From NCBI GenBank assembly GCA_965222215.1, contig OZ244931.1, positions 1,302,001-1,366,000 of the forward strand: a stretch of DNA of 64,000 nt. The letters are read 5' to 3'. A program made the translations under genes and the position numbers. Origin of the DNA: JABJAG01 sp965222215. GTDB lineage: Bacteria; Pseudomonadota; Alphaproteobacteria; UBA6615. The first letter of the stretch is position 1. Every line of letters begins with the position of its first letter. Under the pieces are notes generated by a model, which worked only from the letters and a program-made list of their open reading frames with translations, was not told the DNA's origin and did no database searches. Below, one piece after another: positions 1-8,314 of this stretch.

Positions 1-123
1 GGCAATTCGATGGAAGCGTTGCGCATGATCAAGGAATACCTGAACAACGCGCTCGACATGGACCGGGCCGCCGCGTCGCGCTTCGGCGCGAACCTGATGT
101 CGGCGGTGATGGCCTCGCGGTAG
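1..123 (+). CDS. Enoyl-CoA hydratase/isomerase family protein (C-terminal fragment)
   Basis: This is the last 40 codons of a gene that begins before the window, read in frame 1 to a TAG at 121-123. The visible residues (ALRMIKEYLN, then a helical tail with DMDRAAASRF) resemble the C-terminal helix of crotonase-fold proteins, where an 'alk.iKe' helix packs near the active site. The family call rests on that short stretch only, so the substrate is unknown. It converges on the CoxL-like gene with a 16-base gap. Confidence 0.4.
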   Translation, partial: GNSMEALRMIKEYLNNALDMDRAAASRFGANLMSAVMASR

Positions 124-139
124 TCGGGATGCGGTGCGT

Positions 140-2515
140 TTATGCGCCCTGCAGCGACTGCCAGATCGTGGCGGATGTGAGCGGCAACTCGATATGACGG
201 ATTCCGTGGCCTGTTAGCGCATCCATCACCGCATTGCTGATGACGGCCAGGGCCGGCACGGTGCCGCCTTCGCCGCCGGCGCGAATGCCGAGCGGGTTGC
301 CAACGGTTGGCGCCGCAACAAAGCCAACGCGAAAATTGGTGAACTGGTCGGCCCGCGACATCATGTAGTCCATGAATGAGCCGGTGAGCAGTTGGCCTGA
401 GCCGGTGTCATAAAACAGGCCCTCGCCAATCGCCTGGCCGACGCCCTGAACGAGGCCGCCGTGGGTCTGGCCGTGCACGATGGCCGGGTTGACCGGCACA
501 CCGCAATCATGGGCGACGCTGAGCGTGCAAAGGGCGAGCGCGCCGGTCTCGGGATCGATCTCGATTTCGGCCGCCGCCGCGCCATAGGGGAATGCCGGAA
601 TGCGGCCTTGCTGTCGGGCTTCCCCGCCAAGCTTCCGTCCGTCCCCGTGAAACTCGGGAAAGGCCGACGCGACCTCAAGAATATCGACTGTGCGCTCGGT
701 GCCGTTGACACCAAACGTGCCGCGAGAAAACGTCAGTTCGGTCTCGTCCGTCTGCAGCAGCGCCGCCGCGACGGGTTTTGCCTGCGCGACGATGTCCTGC
801 GCCAGGTCGTGCAGGAGCGAACCCACCATGCGCATCGAGCGGTCTGAGTGCGTGCCGCCGCCAACCGCGAGCGCGTCGCTGTCTCCCTGCGCCAGCGTGA
901 TCGCCTCGATGGGAATGCCAAGCAGGTCGCTGACGACTTGCGCATATGTGGTCTCATGGCCCTGGCCGTGATTCTGCGTGCCGGCCTGGATGACTGTCCT
1001 GCCATCGGGCGCGATCTTCAGCGTCGCGGATTCGAATGGCGCGCCGACCGGAGACTCGATGAACGGCACAAGCGCGATGCCACGCAGCTTTCCGCGCGCC
1101 TCAGCTTCGGCGCGGCGTGATGCGAAACTGTCCCAGTCGGCCAGCTCGGCGGCCTTGTCGAAGGCTTCTCCGAATGCACAATCCTCGTAGGCAAGACCGA
1201 GCGGCGATCTACAGGGCATCGTCTCGCGCGCGATCATGTTGCGCCGGCGCAATTCCCGCGGATCCATACCGGTTTCGGCTACGGCCAGATCTATCAGCCG
1301 TTCCAGCGCGTAGGTGATTTCGGGCCGGCCGGCAGCGCGGTAGGGCAGGACAGGCAGCGTGTTTGTAAGATAGACCCGGACATCGAGGCTGACAGCGCCG
1401 ATGTCGTAGACGGTGGTCGCAAGGCGTGTCGCATTCGCGACCGGCGCATAACATACGGTGTGTGCGCCAATATTGGCGAGGATACGCAGCCTGTAGGCGC
1501 AGATCGTACCGTCACGCATGAGGCCGAGTTCACCCTCGAGGAGCATGTCGCGGCCCTGTCCGTCGCTCACGAAGGCTTCCGTGCGGGCGCTTGTCCATTT
1601 GACGGGCCGACCGATCCGCTTCGCCGCCCAGGCAAGGGCGGGGTACTCGGCATTGGCATGGCCGCGCGGCCCAAATCCGCCGCCGACATCCGGGCAAACG
1701 ACCCGGACCTTTTCTTTCCCGACCCCGAGCGCACTGGCGATCATGTCGCGATAACGGTGAACGCCCTGATTGCCTGCGGTCACGGTAAAGCGGTCGTTCA
1801 CGGCATCGTATTCGCCAATCCCCGAGCGTGGCTCCATCTGGCCCCCGGCGACGCGCGGCACATTGAAGATACCGCGCACCACCGTGTCGGCGCCGGTCAA
1901 TGCCGTGTCGGCCGCCCTGGCATCGCCGCGTAATGCGTGGACACAAAGATTATGCGGCGCGGATTCGTGGATTTGCGGAGCGTCACTGGCTGCTGCCTGG
2001 TGTACATCGACCACCGGGGGTAACTCTTCGATATCGAGGATGACGCGTTCGGCTCCCTCGATCGCGGCGGCAGCGCTTTCGGCGATCACCATGGCGACGG
2101 GTTCGCCGACATGTCGCACCTTGTCGAACGGCAGTGGCCATTGCGGAATTTCGATCGCCGCCGGATCTTCGGGGCCGAAAGCAGGCTGCTGCCAGTCGGC
2201 CGGGTCCCCCTCAATCGCGCGATGCAGGATCGGTCCACACCCGTCGTCCGCATAGTCGCGGCCGGTCAGAGCCGCGATGACACCGTCCGATGAAAGCGCA
2301 CCCTCAACATCGATGGCGCGGATGATGCCGTGCGCGACCGGCGAGCGAACGAAAGCACAGTAGCACTGGCCCGGGCGGCTGATGTCGTCGGAATACTGCC
2401 CCTGTCCCTGGATGAAGCGTGTGTCTTCCTTTCGTTGTACGGCCTCGCCGATGCGCCGCAGGCCTTCGGCCTGGACAGATGCATTGTTTCCCTCGTGGTG
2501 GCCTGATGGTGGCAT
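140..2515 (-). CDS. Xanthine dehydrogenase family molybdopterin-binding subunit (form II CoxL-like)
   Basis: 791 residues, the usual length of the large molybdenum-cofactor subunit of the xanthine oxidase/CO dehydrogenase family. The N-terminal part (about 18-130) matches the a/b hammerhead domain ('R.ED.RFIQGQGQYSDD'), and the rest the two Moco-binding domains, including GGGFGPRGH near residue 275 and PYRAAGRPE near residue 395. That second motif is the active-site loop. True form I CO dehydrogenases carry AYRCSFR there, so this is a form II-type enzyme and probably oxidises an aldehyde or N-heterocycle rather than CO. An AGGAAG Shine-Dalgarno sits 7 bases before the ATG. The FAD (CoxM) and iron-sulfur (CoxS) subunit genes are not adjacent. 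Confidence 0.88.
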   Translation of the reverse strand: MPPSGHHEGNNASVQAEGLRRIGEAVQRKEDTRFIQGQGQYSDDISRPGQCYCAFVRSPVAHGIIRAIDVEGALSSDGVIAALTGRDYADDGCGPILHRAIEGDPADWQQPAFGPEDPAAIEIPQWPLPFDKVRHVGEPVAMVIAESAAAAIEGAERVILDIEELPPVVDVHQAAASDAPQIHESAPHNLCVHALRGDARAADTALTGADTVVRGIFNVPRVAGGQMEPRSGIGEYDAVNDRFTVTAGNQGVHRYRDMIASALGVGKEKVRVVCPDVGGGFGPRGHANAEYPALAWAAKRIGRPVKWTSARTEAFVSDGQGRDMLLEGELGLMRDGTICAYRLRILANIGAHTVCYAPVANATRLATTVYDIGAVSLDVRVYLTNTLPVLPYRAAGRPEITYALERLIDLAVAETGMDPRELRRRNMIARETMPCRSPLGLAYEDCAFGEAFDKAAELADWDSFASRRAEAEARGKLRGIALVPFIESPVGAPFESATLKIAPDGRTVIQAGTQNHGQGHETTYAQVVSDLLGIPIEAITLAQGDSDALAVGGGTHSDRSMRMVGSLLHDLAQDIVAQAKPVAAALLQTDETELTFSRGTFGVNGTERTVDILEVASAFPEFHGDGRKLGGEARQQGRIPAFPYGAAAAEIEIDPETGALALCTLSVAHDCGVPVNPAIVHGQTHGGLVQGVGQAIGEGLFYDTGSGQLLTGSFMDYMMSRADQFTNFRVGFVAAPTVGNPLGIRAGGEGGTVPALAVISNAVMDALTGHGIRHIELPLTSATIWQSLQGA

Positions 2516-2649
2516 TGTGGCGCTTCCTATGAAGGGGCGTTTGCCAGGCTCAGCGCCTGACGCACGCCGAATGCTTCACGCCGTACCAGACGAACGTTGT
2601 CTCGGCCGGGAAGGGGGAGCATTTGCCGTCTGTTGTTCGGCGGACGGAC

Positions 2650-3348
2650 CTAGATTGACTGCAGAACCTCAATGCAACGCTTCCAGGCTGCCTCAGCCGC
2701 GTCCTTGTCGTAGGCGTCGGGATTCGTGGACTCCATGAATCCGTGCAAGGCACCGGGATAAACGGTGACTTCGGCACTGTCCAAATTTGCGAATTCCTCT
2801 TTGACTTTCTCGATCTCTTCCATCGGAGCTGCCGCGTCCTTGTCACCCCAGTGGTAGCTCAGTTTCGCATTGCCGATTTTACCGATCTCCCCGAAAAGCG
2901 GGCTGATGGCTGCGCTGTGGAATGCGACACCTGCATCGGTGCCAAGCCGCGCTGCGCCCAGGAAAGAATAGAGACCACCAAAGCAAAATCCGACGATGGC
3001 GCTTTTCCCGTTGCATTGCGGCAGCGATTTCAAGTGGCTCATGACCGAGGCAATGTCCTCGATGTTGACGTCGTGGTCGGCACGCCCCATTCGGGCGAAG
3101 GCCCGCTTGGTGCCGTCCTCGCTGCCGGGAAGAACGCCGGGGTCTTCGTCACGCCAGAAAGGGTCGGGGGCCGCGACGCAGAAGCCATTTGAAGCCAGGT
3201 CTTCGACATAGTCGATCATGTCGTCTTTGACACCGCGGATCGTCACAATGACGACCACTGCCGGACCTGATCCGCTTTCGGGGACGGAAACGTATGTGGG
3301 TATCGCACCACCGTCTTGCGCGGGGATGCTTGTGTGTTTACCAGCCAT
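2650..3348 (-). CDS. Dienelactone hydrolase family protein
   Basis: 232 residues, an alpha/beta hydrolase of the dienelactone hydrolase (carboxymethylenebutenolidase) family. The nucleophile motif GFCFGG carries the family's Cys. The acid is in GDKDAAAP and the His in ALHGF, so the Cys-Asp-His triad is complete. There is no signal peptide, so it should be cytoplasmic. Members open lactone rings in aromatic catabolism, but many have other ester substrates and nothing here fixes this one. It lies downstream of the SDR gene on the same strand with a 157-base gap. Confidence 0.85.
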   Translation of the reverse strand: MAGKHTSIPAQDGGAIPTYVSVPESGSGPAVVVIVTIRGVKDDMIDYVEDLASNGFCVAAPDPFWRDEDPGVLPGSEDGTKRAFARMGRADHDVNIEDIASVMSHLKSLPQCNGKSAIVGFCFGGLYSFLGAARLGTDAGVAFHSAAISPLFGEIGKIGNAKLSYHWGDKDAAAPMEEIEKVKEEFANLDSAEVTVYPGALHGFMESTNPDAYDKDAAEAAWKRCIEVLQSI

Positions 3349-3505
3349 GGGGAGAGTCCTTTGAGGTTAGGTGCGATGAATTCTATTTCGCCTGGACAGA
3401 CAAAGGCCAGCGTTCAGGAAGCCAGCACCACCAGGTCGCAAGGCTTTGTTTTGTACGCCATTCAACACCGATATCAGATGTTCGGGCCCTCGACGCTGTC
3501 CGGGG

Positions 3506-4258
3506 CTATTTCCGCAATGCCGGCAGCCCCACGCCCGTACTCTCGAAGCCGCCGTCGGACGCGATGACCTGTCCGGTGACGTAGCTCGCCTTGTCCGAAC
3601 ACAGGAAGGCGATGACTTCGCCGATCTCCGCCTCGCTGCCGTAGCGGTTCAGCGGGATGGCGTCGTGGTAGGCGTCGATGATGTCCTGGCTGTGCACGGC
3701 CATCGCGAGCTTGGTGCGCACGGGGCCGGGACACACGCAGTTGGCGCGAACGCCGAACTCTCCCAGCTCCGCGGCCTGCTGTTTGGTGAGTTGGATCACG
3801 GCGGCCTTCGATGTGCCGTAGGCCACGCGCAGTGTCGAGGCGCGCAGGCCCGAGATCGAGCCGATATTCACGAGACAGCCCTTCGTTTCCTTGAGGTGCG
3901 GGATCGTCGCCTGGGAAACCAGAAAGACCCCGTCTAGGTTGGTCTCCAGCACTCGCCGCCAGCGCTCGAAACTTGTGTCCTCGAGCGGCCCGAAATCGGC
4001 AACGCCGGCATTGTTCACGACCGCGTCGATCCGTCCGTATGCTTCGACGACCTCTGCTGTCATGGCGTCGACCTGGGCCGGGTCGGAGATGTCGAAGACG
4101 AACGCCGCCGTGTCCTCCAGTCCGTCGGCGGCGGAGAGCAGTTCCTCGCCGTCCCGGTCGACCATGGCGACCTGCCAGCCCTGTTCGAGCAGCAGCTTCG
4201 TTGTCGCGAGGCCGATGCCCCGGGCCGCGCCCGTTACCAGTGCGAGCTTCGTTGCCAT
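3506..4258 (-). CDS. SDR family NAD(P)-dependent oxidoreductase
   Basis: A classical short-chain dehydrogenase of 250 residues. The cofactor loop TGAARGIG is near the N-terminus, NNAG is near residue 87, and the active site has Ser in IGSISG followed by YGTSK, giving Ser-Tyr-Lys. Asp after the second strand (MVDRDGEE) suggests NAD rather than NADP. Two adjacent ATGs exist; the inner one is chosen because GGAG is then 6 bases upstream. The VOC gene ends 32 bases before it on the same strand, suggesting one transcript. The substrate is unknown. Confidence 0.87.
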   Translation of the reverse strand: MATKLALVTGAARGIGLATTKLLLEQGWQVAMVDRDGEELLSAADGLEDTAAFVFDISDPAQVDAMTAEVVEAYGRIDAVVNNAGVADFGPLEDTSFERWRRVLETNLDGVFLVSQATIPHLKETKGCLVNIGSISGLRASTLRVAYGTSKAAVIQLTKQQAAELGEFGVRANCVCPGPVRTKLAMAVHSQDIIDAYHDAIPLNRYGSEAEIGEVIAFLCSDKASYVTGQVIASDGGFESTGVGLPALRK

Positions 4259-4290
4259 CATTCTCTCCAGATACTTGCGGGGGCGGCGCT

Positions 4291-4779
4291 CTAGCCGGTC
4301 GGTGTGCCCTTGTCCCAGGTCTCCGGGCGCAGCGCGAGTTTCGCAAGCCCTTCCATGTCCTCGGCTTCCTTCGCCGGGAAGTTGAGCTCGACCGTGACCC
4401 CGTTCGGGTCGCGCACGAACACCTGGTAGAGGTCCTGTTTGCTCGCCTGCTGTTCCAGGTACGTCGTGCCGTTGGCTTTTAGTCGCTCTGTCATCTCGAC
4501 GCGGTTTTCGGCGCGGAAGGCGATGTGATGGACGGGCCGGCTGCCCTCGGCGATATCCTCGGGTGTGGCGTTCGGATCGGGTGCCGGACGCGGCTCGTCA
4601 TGGGGGCGCGGCGGCACGATGTGGATCACGTCCCTCTCGCCGGCATAGAGCCAGGTGACCTCGACGCCGAAGTCCGGATGCGGGCCGGGCTCGAAGCCCA
4701 GATTGTCGATGTACCACTGGACGGTCGCTTCATAGTCCTGGGCCACGATCAGAAAATGTTCGAGATGGGAAATGGCCAT
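4291..4779 (-). CDS. VOC family protein (glyoxalase/dioxygenase-like)
   Basis: 162 residues with the vicinal oxygen chelate fold pattern. The N-terminal 'ISHLEHFLIVAQDYEATVQWY' strand-helix is followed by a second module ending 'FVRDPNGVTVELNFP'. Metal ligand candidates are His in the first strand, His in PVHHIAF, and Glu in VELNF. The open frame extends upstream to 4830, but the inner ATG starts exactly at the fold's first strand. Likely the first gene of a VOC-SDR pair. The reaction is not predictable. Confidence 0.8.
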   Translation of the reverse strand: MAISHLEHFLIVAQDYEATVQWYIDNLGFEPGPHPDFGVEVTWLYAGERDVIHIVPPRPHDEPRPAPDPNATPEDIAEGSRPVHHIAFRAENRVEMTERLKANGTTYLEQQASKQDLYQVFVRDPNGVTVELNFPAKEAEDMEGLAKLALRPETWDKGTPTG

Positions 4780-4872
4780 GGGTTCTGCTTCTGCTGGTTT
4801 TGATGGGCCGGCACGCGCTACCGGGAGCATGGGGGTAGTTTAGCCGGGCCGACACCATGAAAAAAACCCGGC

Positions 4873-7572
4873 CTAGTCGTCCCCCGCCGCCTGGCGGGTG
4901 GCCGTCATGCCGTCGCGGATCAGCTCGAGGCGGAAGAAGCTGGAGCCGTCCGGGGCGAACTCGATGGTCAGGTCGCCCCCCATCGCCTGCATGATGGCGC
5001 GGCTGATCGCGAGCCCGAGGCCAGCTCCCTGGTCCGATGTCGCTTGTGCGCCGCGCACGAACTTGTCGAAGATCGTCCGCGCCTCCACGCGCGAGATGCC
5101 ACCGCCGTTGTCGATCACATCGATCCACGCCTTGGCCTTGTTCGATTGCGCGCGCACCTCGATCGTCGGAGAAGCCGCCGTGTTGTACTTTACGGCGTTG
5201 GCCAGAATGTTGATCAGGGCTTGCCGCAGCCGATCGTCGTTTGCGTGGACGTAAATATCGTCGGGCAGTCCCGATACGGCTACGTCCACGCTGCCGGCGC
5301 GAACCATGCCGGTCACGGAATCCAGCGCACCTTCGACCGCGGCGCCGAGAGAGATGGCTTCCAGGGGAATGCTGACGGTGCCGGACTCCAGCCGGCTGAG
5401 GCTCAAAATTTCATCGAGCAGGCGGGTCAGACGCAGGCTCTCCTGGTGAATGATCGTCATGAAGTGAGCCCGGTCCTCGGACGACACCGTTTCGTCGCCG
5501 ATCAGTATCTCGGAAAAGGCGCGGATTGACGTCATGGGTGTGCGCAGTTCGTGGCTCACCTGGCTTAGGAAGTCGTCCTTCTGGGCATCCAACGCGCGCA
5601 GCCGTTCGTTGACGTCGCGCAGCTGCTGGGCTGTGCGTTCGAGCTCCGCGGATTTTTCGGTCAGCTGCCGCGACGTTTCGATGAGTTGCTGGGTCTCGCT
5701 TGCGATGTCGATCAGCTCGGTCATGCCGACAGACTGGGAGCCGGTAATGCGGGTGACCACCGCGTGCGCCGATGCCGCGCCGATCGACCCGGCGAGTTCA
5801 CGTTCCAGGCGCGCGATGACCGCATCGGTCACGCGGGGCATGCCATGCGAGGCGCTCTGGGTCGCCGCCATTTCTTCGAACAGCCTTGCGGCGTGGTCCC
5901 TGCCCAGAATCTGCTGGGCCAGCACGTACAGGTCCTCGGTTTCCACGGTATAGGTCGCTTCGGCGGGCGTCGCCTCATCGACCGTGCGGTAGACGTTTAC
6001 AAACAGCGATGCCTGCAGGCGTTCGAGCGCGTTCGGACTGGTCAGACTGGAGACCGCCAGAAACACGAGGGCGTTCATGCCGACGCTCCAGACGACCGCA
6101 TGCACGAGAGGATCGGATCCCGCGAGGCCGAACAGCGCCTGCGGGCGAAGCACGCCGATACCCCAGGGCCCTTCGGCCAATACGGTGGCGCTGAGGATGA
6201 ACTCGCCGCCGAAGCTCGGCAGAAAAAGCGTATACGCCCACAGGAGTGCGCCGACGACGAGGCCGGCGAGGGCGCCCATCCGCGTCGCGCCGCGCCAGAA
6301 GATACCGCCCAGCAGGCTCGGCAGGAATTGTGCAACGCCGGTGAACGCAATTAGCCCGATCGCGGCCAGTGCGTCCGAGCCCCCAGACAGCCGGAAGTAC
6401 AGGAAGCCGAGCGCCAGGATCGCCGCGATACTGATCCGGCGGGACATCAGGAGAAGACCGCGCACGTCGCTGCGCATGCTGCGGCCCACTGAGAGCAGGC
6501 GCAGAACCAGCGGCATGACGATGTGGTTTGACACCATGGTCGACACGGCGATGGCGGCGACGATGACCATGGACGTCGCGGACGAAAAGCCGCCGAGGAA
6601 TGCAAACATCGCCAATTCGTCCTGCTGCGCCGACAGTGGCAGGGTCAGCACGAACAAGTCCGGGTTGGCTCCGGCGGGCATGACTTTCAGGCCGACGATG
6701 GCAATCGGCATGATGAACAGCGACATGCCCAGCAGGTACAGCGGGAACAGCCAGGACGCAGTGCTGAGATGGCGTTCCTCGATGTTCTCGACCACGGTGA
6801 CCTGGAACTGGCGCGGCAGACAGATGATCGCCGTGGCCGACAGGAACATCAGGGTTGTCCAGCGTGGCCCGAACAGGCCGCCGGCGCCCTGGATGGCTTC
6901 GGCTGACACATTCGCGAAGACATTGTCGAGCCCGCCGGCCACACCCCACACGGCAAACACGCCCACCGCAATCAGGGCGAGCAGCTTGACGATGGCTTCG
7001 AGCGCAATAGCGGCGACCACGCCGTGATGGCGCTCGTTCGCATCCAGGTTTCGGGTCCCGAACAGGATCGTGAAAAGCGCCATGCCGGCGGCGATCCAAA
7101 GCGCGGTCGTATAGCCGTCGGCCTCGCCGGCGATCACCTGATAGCTGCTGGTGAGTGACTGGAGCTGCAGGGCGATGTACGGCGTGGCCGCGGTCACGGC
7201 GATCAGCGTCACGACCACCGCGAGGCTTGGGCTCTTGCCGTAGCGCGAGGAGATCAGGTCGGCGATGGAGGTGATGCGGTGCTCCTTGGCAATCCGCACC
7301 AGCTTTCGCAGCAGCCACCACCAGCCGACGAATACAAGGGTGGGCCCAAGGTAGATGGCCGCGAACTCCAACCCGTTCCGTGCGGCGGAACCGACGGCAC
7401 CGTAGAAAGTCCAGGATGTGCAGTAGACGGAAATCGACAACGTGTAGATCACCGGCGAGTGAAGCCACTGCATGGGCCCTTGCCGGGATCGGCGGTCGAC
7501 GATGAATGCAATGGCGAACAACAGCGCGACATAACCGAGGCACACCGCCAGAAGGACGTCGACGGAGAGCAT
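4873..7572 (-). CDS. Sodium:solute symporter-like sensor histidine kinase
   Basis: 899 residues in two parts. Residues about 1-510 hold a dozen or so hydrophobic segments of the SLC5/SSF transporter type. After a linker and short coiled coil, residues about 655-899 form a histidine kinase: H-box FLSQVSHELRTP with phospho-acceptor His674, N-box ALINILANAVKYN, and G boxes DNGGGIS and GAGLGLAIS. Related fusions (CbrA, CrbS/ActS) couple nutrient uptake or acetate status to a response regulator. It is the last gene of a tightly coupled operon, sharing one base with the preceding gene (TGATG). No receiver domain is attached; the receiver is the separate first gene. Confidence 0.9.
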   Translation of the reverse strand: MLSVDVLLAVCLGYVALLFAIAFIVDRRSRQGPMQWLHSPVIYTLSISVYCTSWTFYGAVGSAARNGLEFAAIYLGPTLVFVGWWWLLRKLVRIAKEHRITSIADLISSRYGKSPSLAVVVTLIAVTAATPYIALQLQSLTSSYQVIAGEADGYTTALWIAAGMALFTILFGTRNLDANERHHGVVAAIALEAIVKLLALIAVGVFAVWGVAGGLDNVFANVSAEAIQGAGGLFGPRWTTLMFLSATAIICLPRQFQVTVVENIEERHLSTASWLFPLYLLGMSLFIMPIAIVGLKVMPAGANPDLFVLTLPLSAQQDELAMFAFLGGFSSATSMVIVAAIAVSTMVSNHIVMPLVLRLLSVGRSMRSDVRGLLLMSRRISIAAILALGFLYFRLSGGSDALAAIGLIAFTGVAQFLPSLLGGIFWRGATRMGALAGLVVGALLWAYTLFLPSFGGEFILSATVLAEGPWGIGVLRPQALFGLAGSDPLVHAVVWSVGMNALVFLAVSSLTSPNALERLQASLFVNVYRTVDEATPAEATYTVETEDLYVLAQQILGRDHAARLFEEMAATQSASHGMPRVTDAVIARLERELAGSIGAASAHAVVTRITGSQSVGMTELIDIASETQQLIETSRQLTEKSAELERTAQQLRDVNERLRALDAQKDDFLSQVSHELRTPMTSIRAFSEILIGDETVSSEDRAHFMTIIHQESLRLTRLLDEILSLSRLESGTVSIPLEAISLGAAVEGALDSVTGMVRAGSVDVAVSGLPDDIYVHANDDRLRQALINILANAVKYNTAASPTIEVRAQSNKAKAWIDVIDNGGGISRVEARTIFDKFVRGAQATSDQGAGLGLAISRAIMQAMGGDLTIEFAPDGSSFFRLELIRDGMTATRQAAGDD

Positions 7573-7856
7573 CAGGTGCCGTCGGGTGTGTTCGGCGCGG
7601 GGCTCTCCAGGTCATGCGCGGCCTGGAGGGCTGGTTTGAGGATGAATGCCCCCGCCACCAGCACAATCCATATTGTAAAGACAAAGACGAGTGGTAAGGG
7701 GATGCTGAACAGCGTGCCGTCAACGAGAAAGATGGCGGCGATCGGCGGCATCAGGAATACGACGCCGCCGACGGTTAGCGCGAATGAGCGGTCCCGGGCC
7801 TTGCGGGTCGAGGTGTAGGGCGCGGTGGAATGGGGCGCGTCAGGTGGACGGCTCAT
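7572..7856 (-). CDS. Small two-helix membrane protein of the symporter-kinase operon
   Basis: 94 residues. A polar N-terminus (about 1-25) is followed by two hydrophobic segments, VGGVVFLMPPIAAIFLV and LPLVFVFTIWIVLVAGAF. It has no catalytic motif. Its start overlaps the stop of the response regulator by four bases (ATGA) and its stop overlaps the kinase start by one base, so it is translated as part of the same unit. Small proteins of this shape accompany many SSF-type kinases and transporters, where a role as an accessory membrane subunit is inferred rather than shown. Confidence 0.75.
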   Translation of the reverse strand: MSRPPDAPHSTAPYTSTRKARDRSFALTVGGVVFLMPPIAAIFLVDGTLFSIPLPLVFVFTIWIVLVAGAFILKPALQAAHDLESPAPNTPDGT

Positions 7857-8236
7857 CGGGACGCGGCGTTGCGCTCGGCGAGTTCCGATACCGCGGTGAC
7901 GATCTCGGCGTTCGCGAAGGGTTTGGTCATGAACATGTCCGCGCCCGCTTCGAGAGCGGTTTCACGGTTTTCCTTCTGGCCCTTGGCCGTGAGCATGAGG
8001 ACCGGGAGAGACTGGGTGGCCCGATTTGCACGCAGTTGGCGCAGGACCTCATAACCGTCGAGTTCCGGCAGCATGACGTCGAGGACCAGCACGTCGGGCG
8101 GCGCGCGAAGGACCGCGTCGAGCGCGGCGGGGCCTTCGGTTTCGACGAAAATGTCGAAGCCGGCCCGTTCGAGCAGAAACCGCAGTGACTCCACGATGTT
8201 CGGCTCGTCCTCCACCAGAAGGACACGTTTTTTCAT
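7853..8236 (-). CDS. Single-domain response regulator (receiver only)
   Basis: 127 residues forming one CheY-like receiver: acidic pair Asp10/Glu11, phospho-acceptor Asp53 in VLDVMLPELDG, Thr83 in MLTAKG, and Lys105 in MTKPF. No DNA-binding domain follows. It must therefore act through protein contacts or a phosphorelay and probably receives phosphate from the symporter-kinase encoded two genes downstream. First gene of the three-gene operon, with a four-base overlap with the next gene. Confidence 0.9.
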   Translation of the reverse strand: MKKRVLLVEDEPNIVESLRFLLERAGFDIFVETEGPAALDAVLRAPPDVLVLDVMLPELDGYEVLRQLRANRATQSLPVLMLTAKGQKENRETALEAGADMFMTKPFANAEIVTAVSELAERNAASR

Positions 8237-8314
8237 GATCCTTTTCTCTCCCCGGACCAGCTATAGGCGATCGGCGGGCGACAGGCACACCCGACTTTAG
8301 TCCAATCCTGAAGC

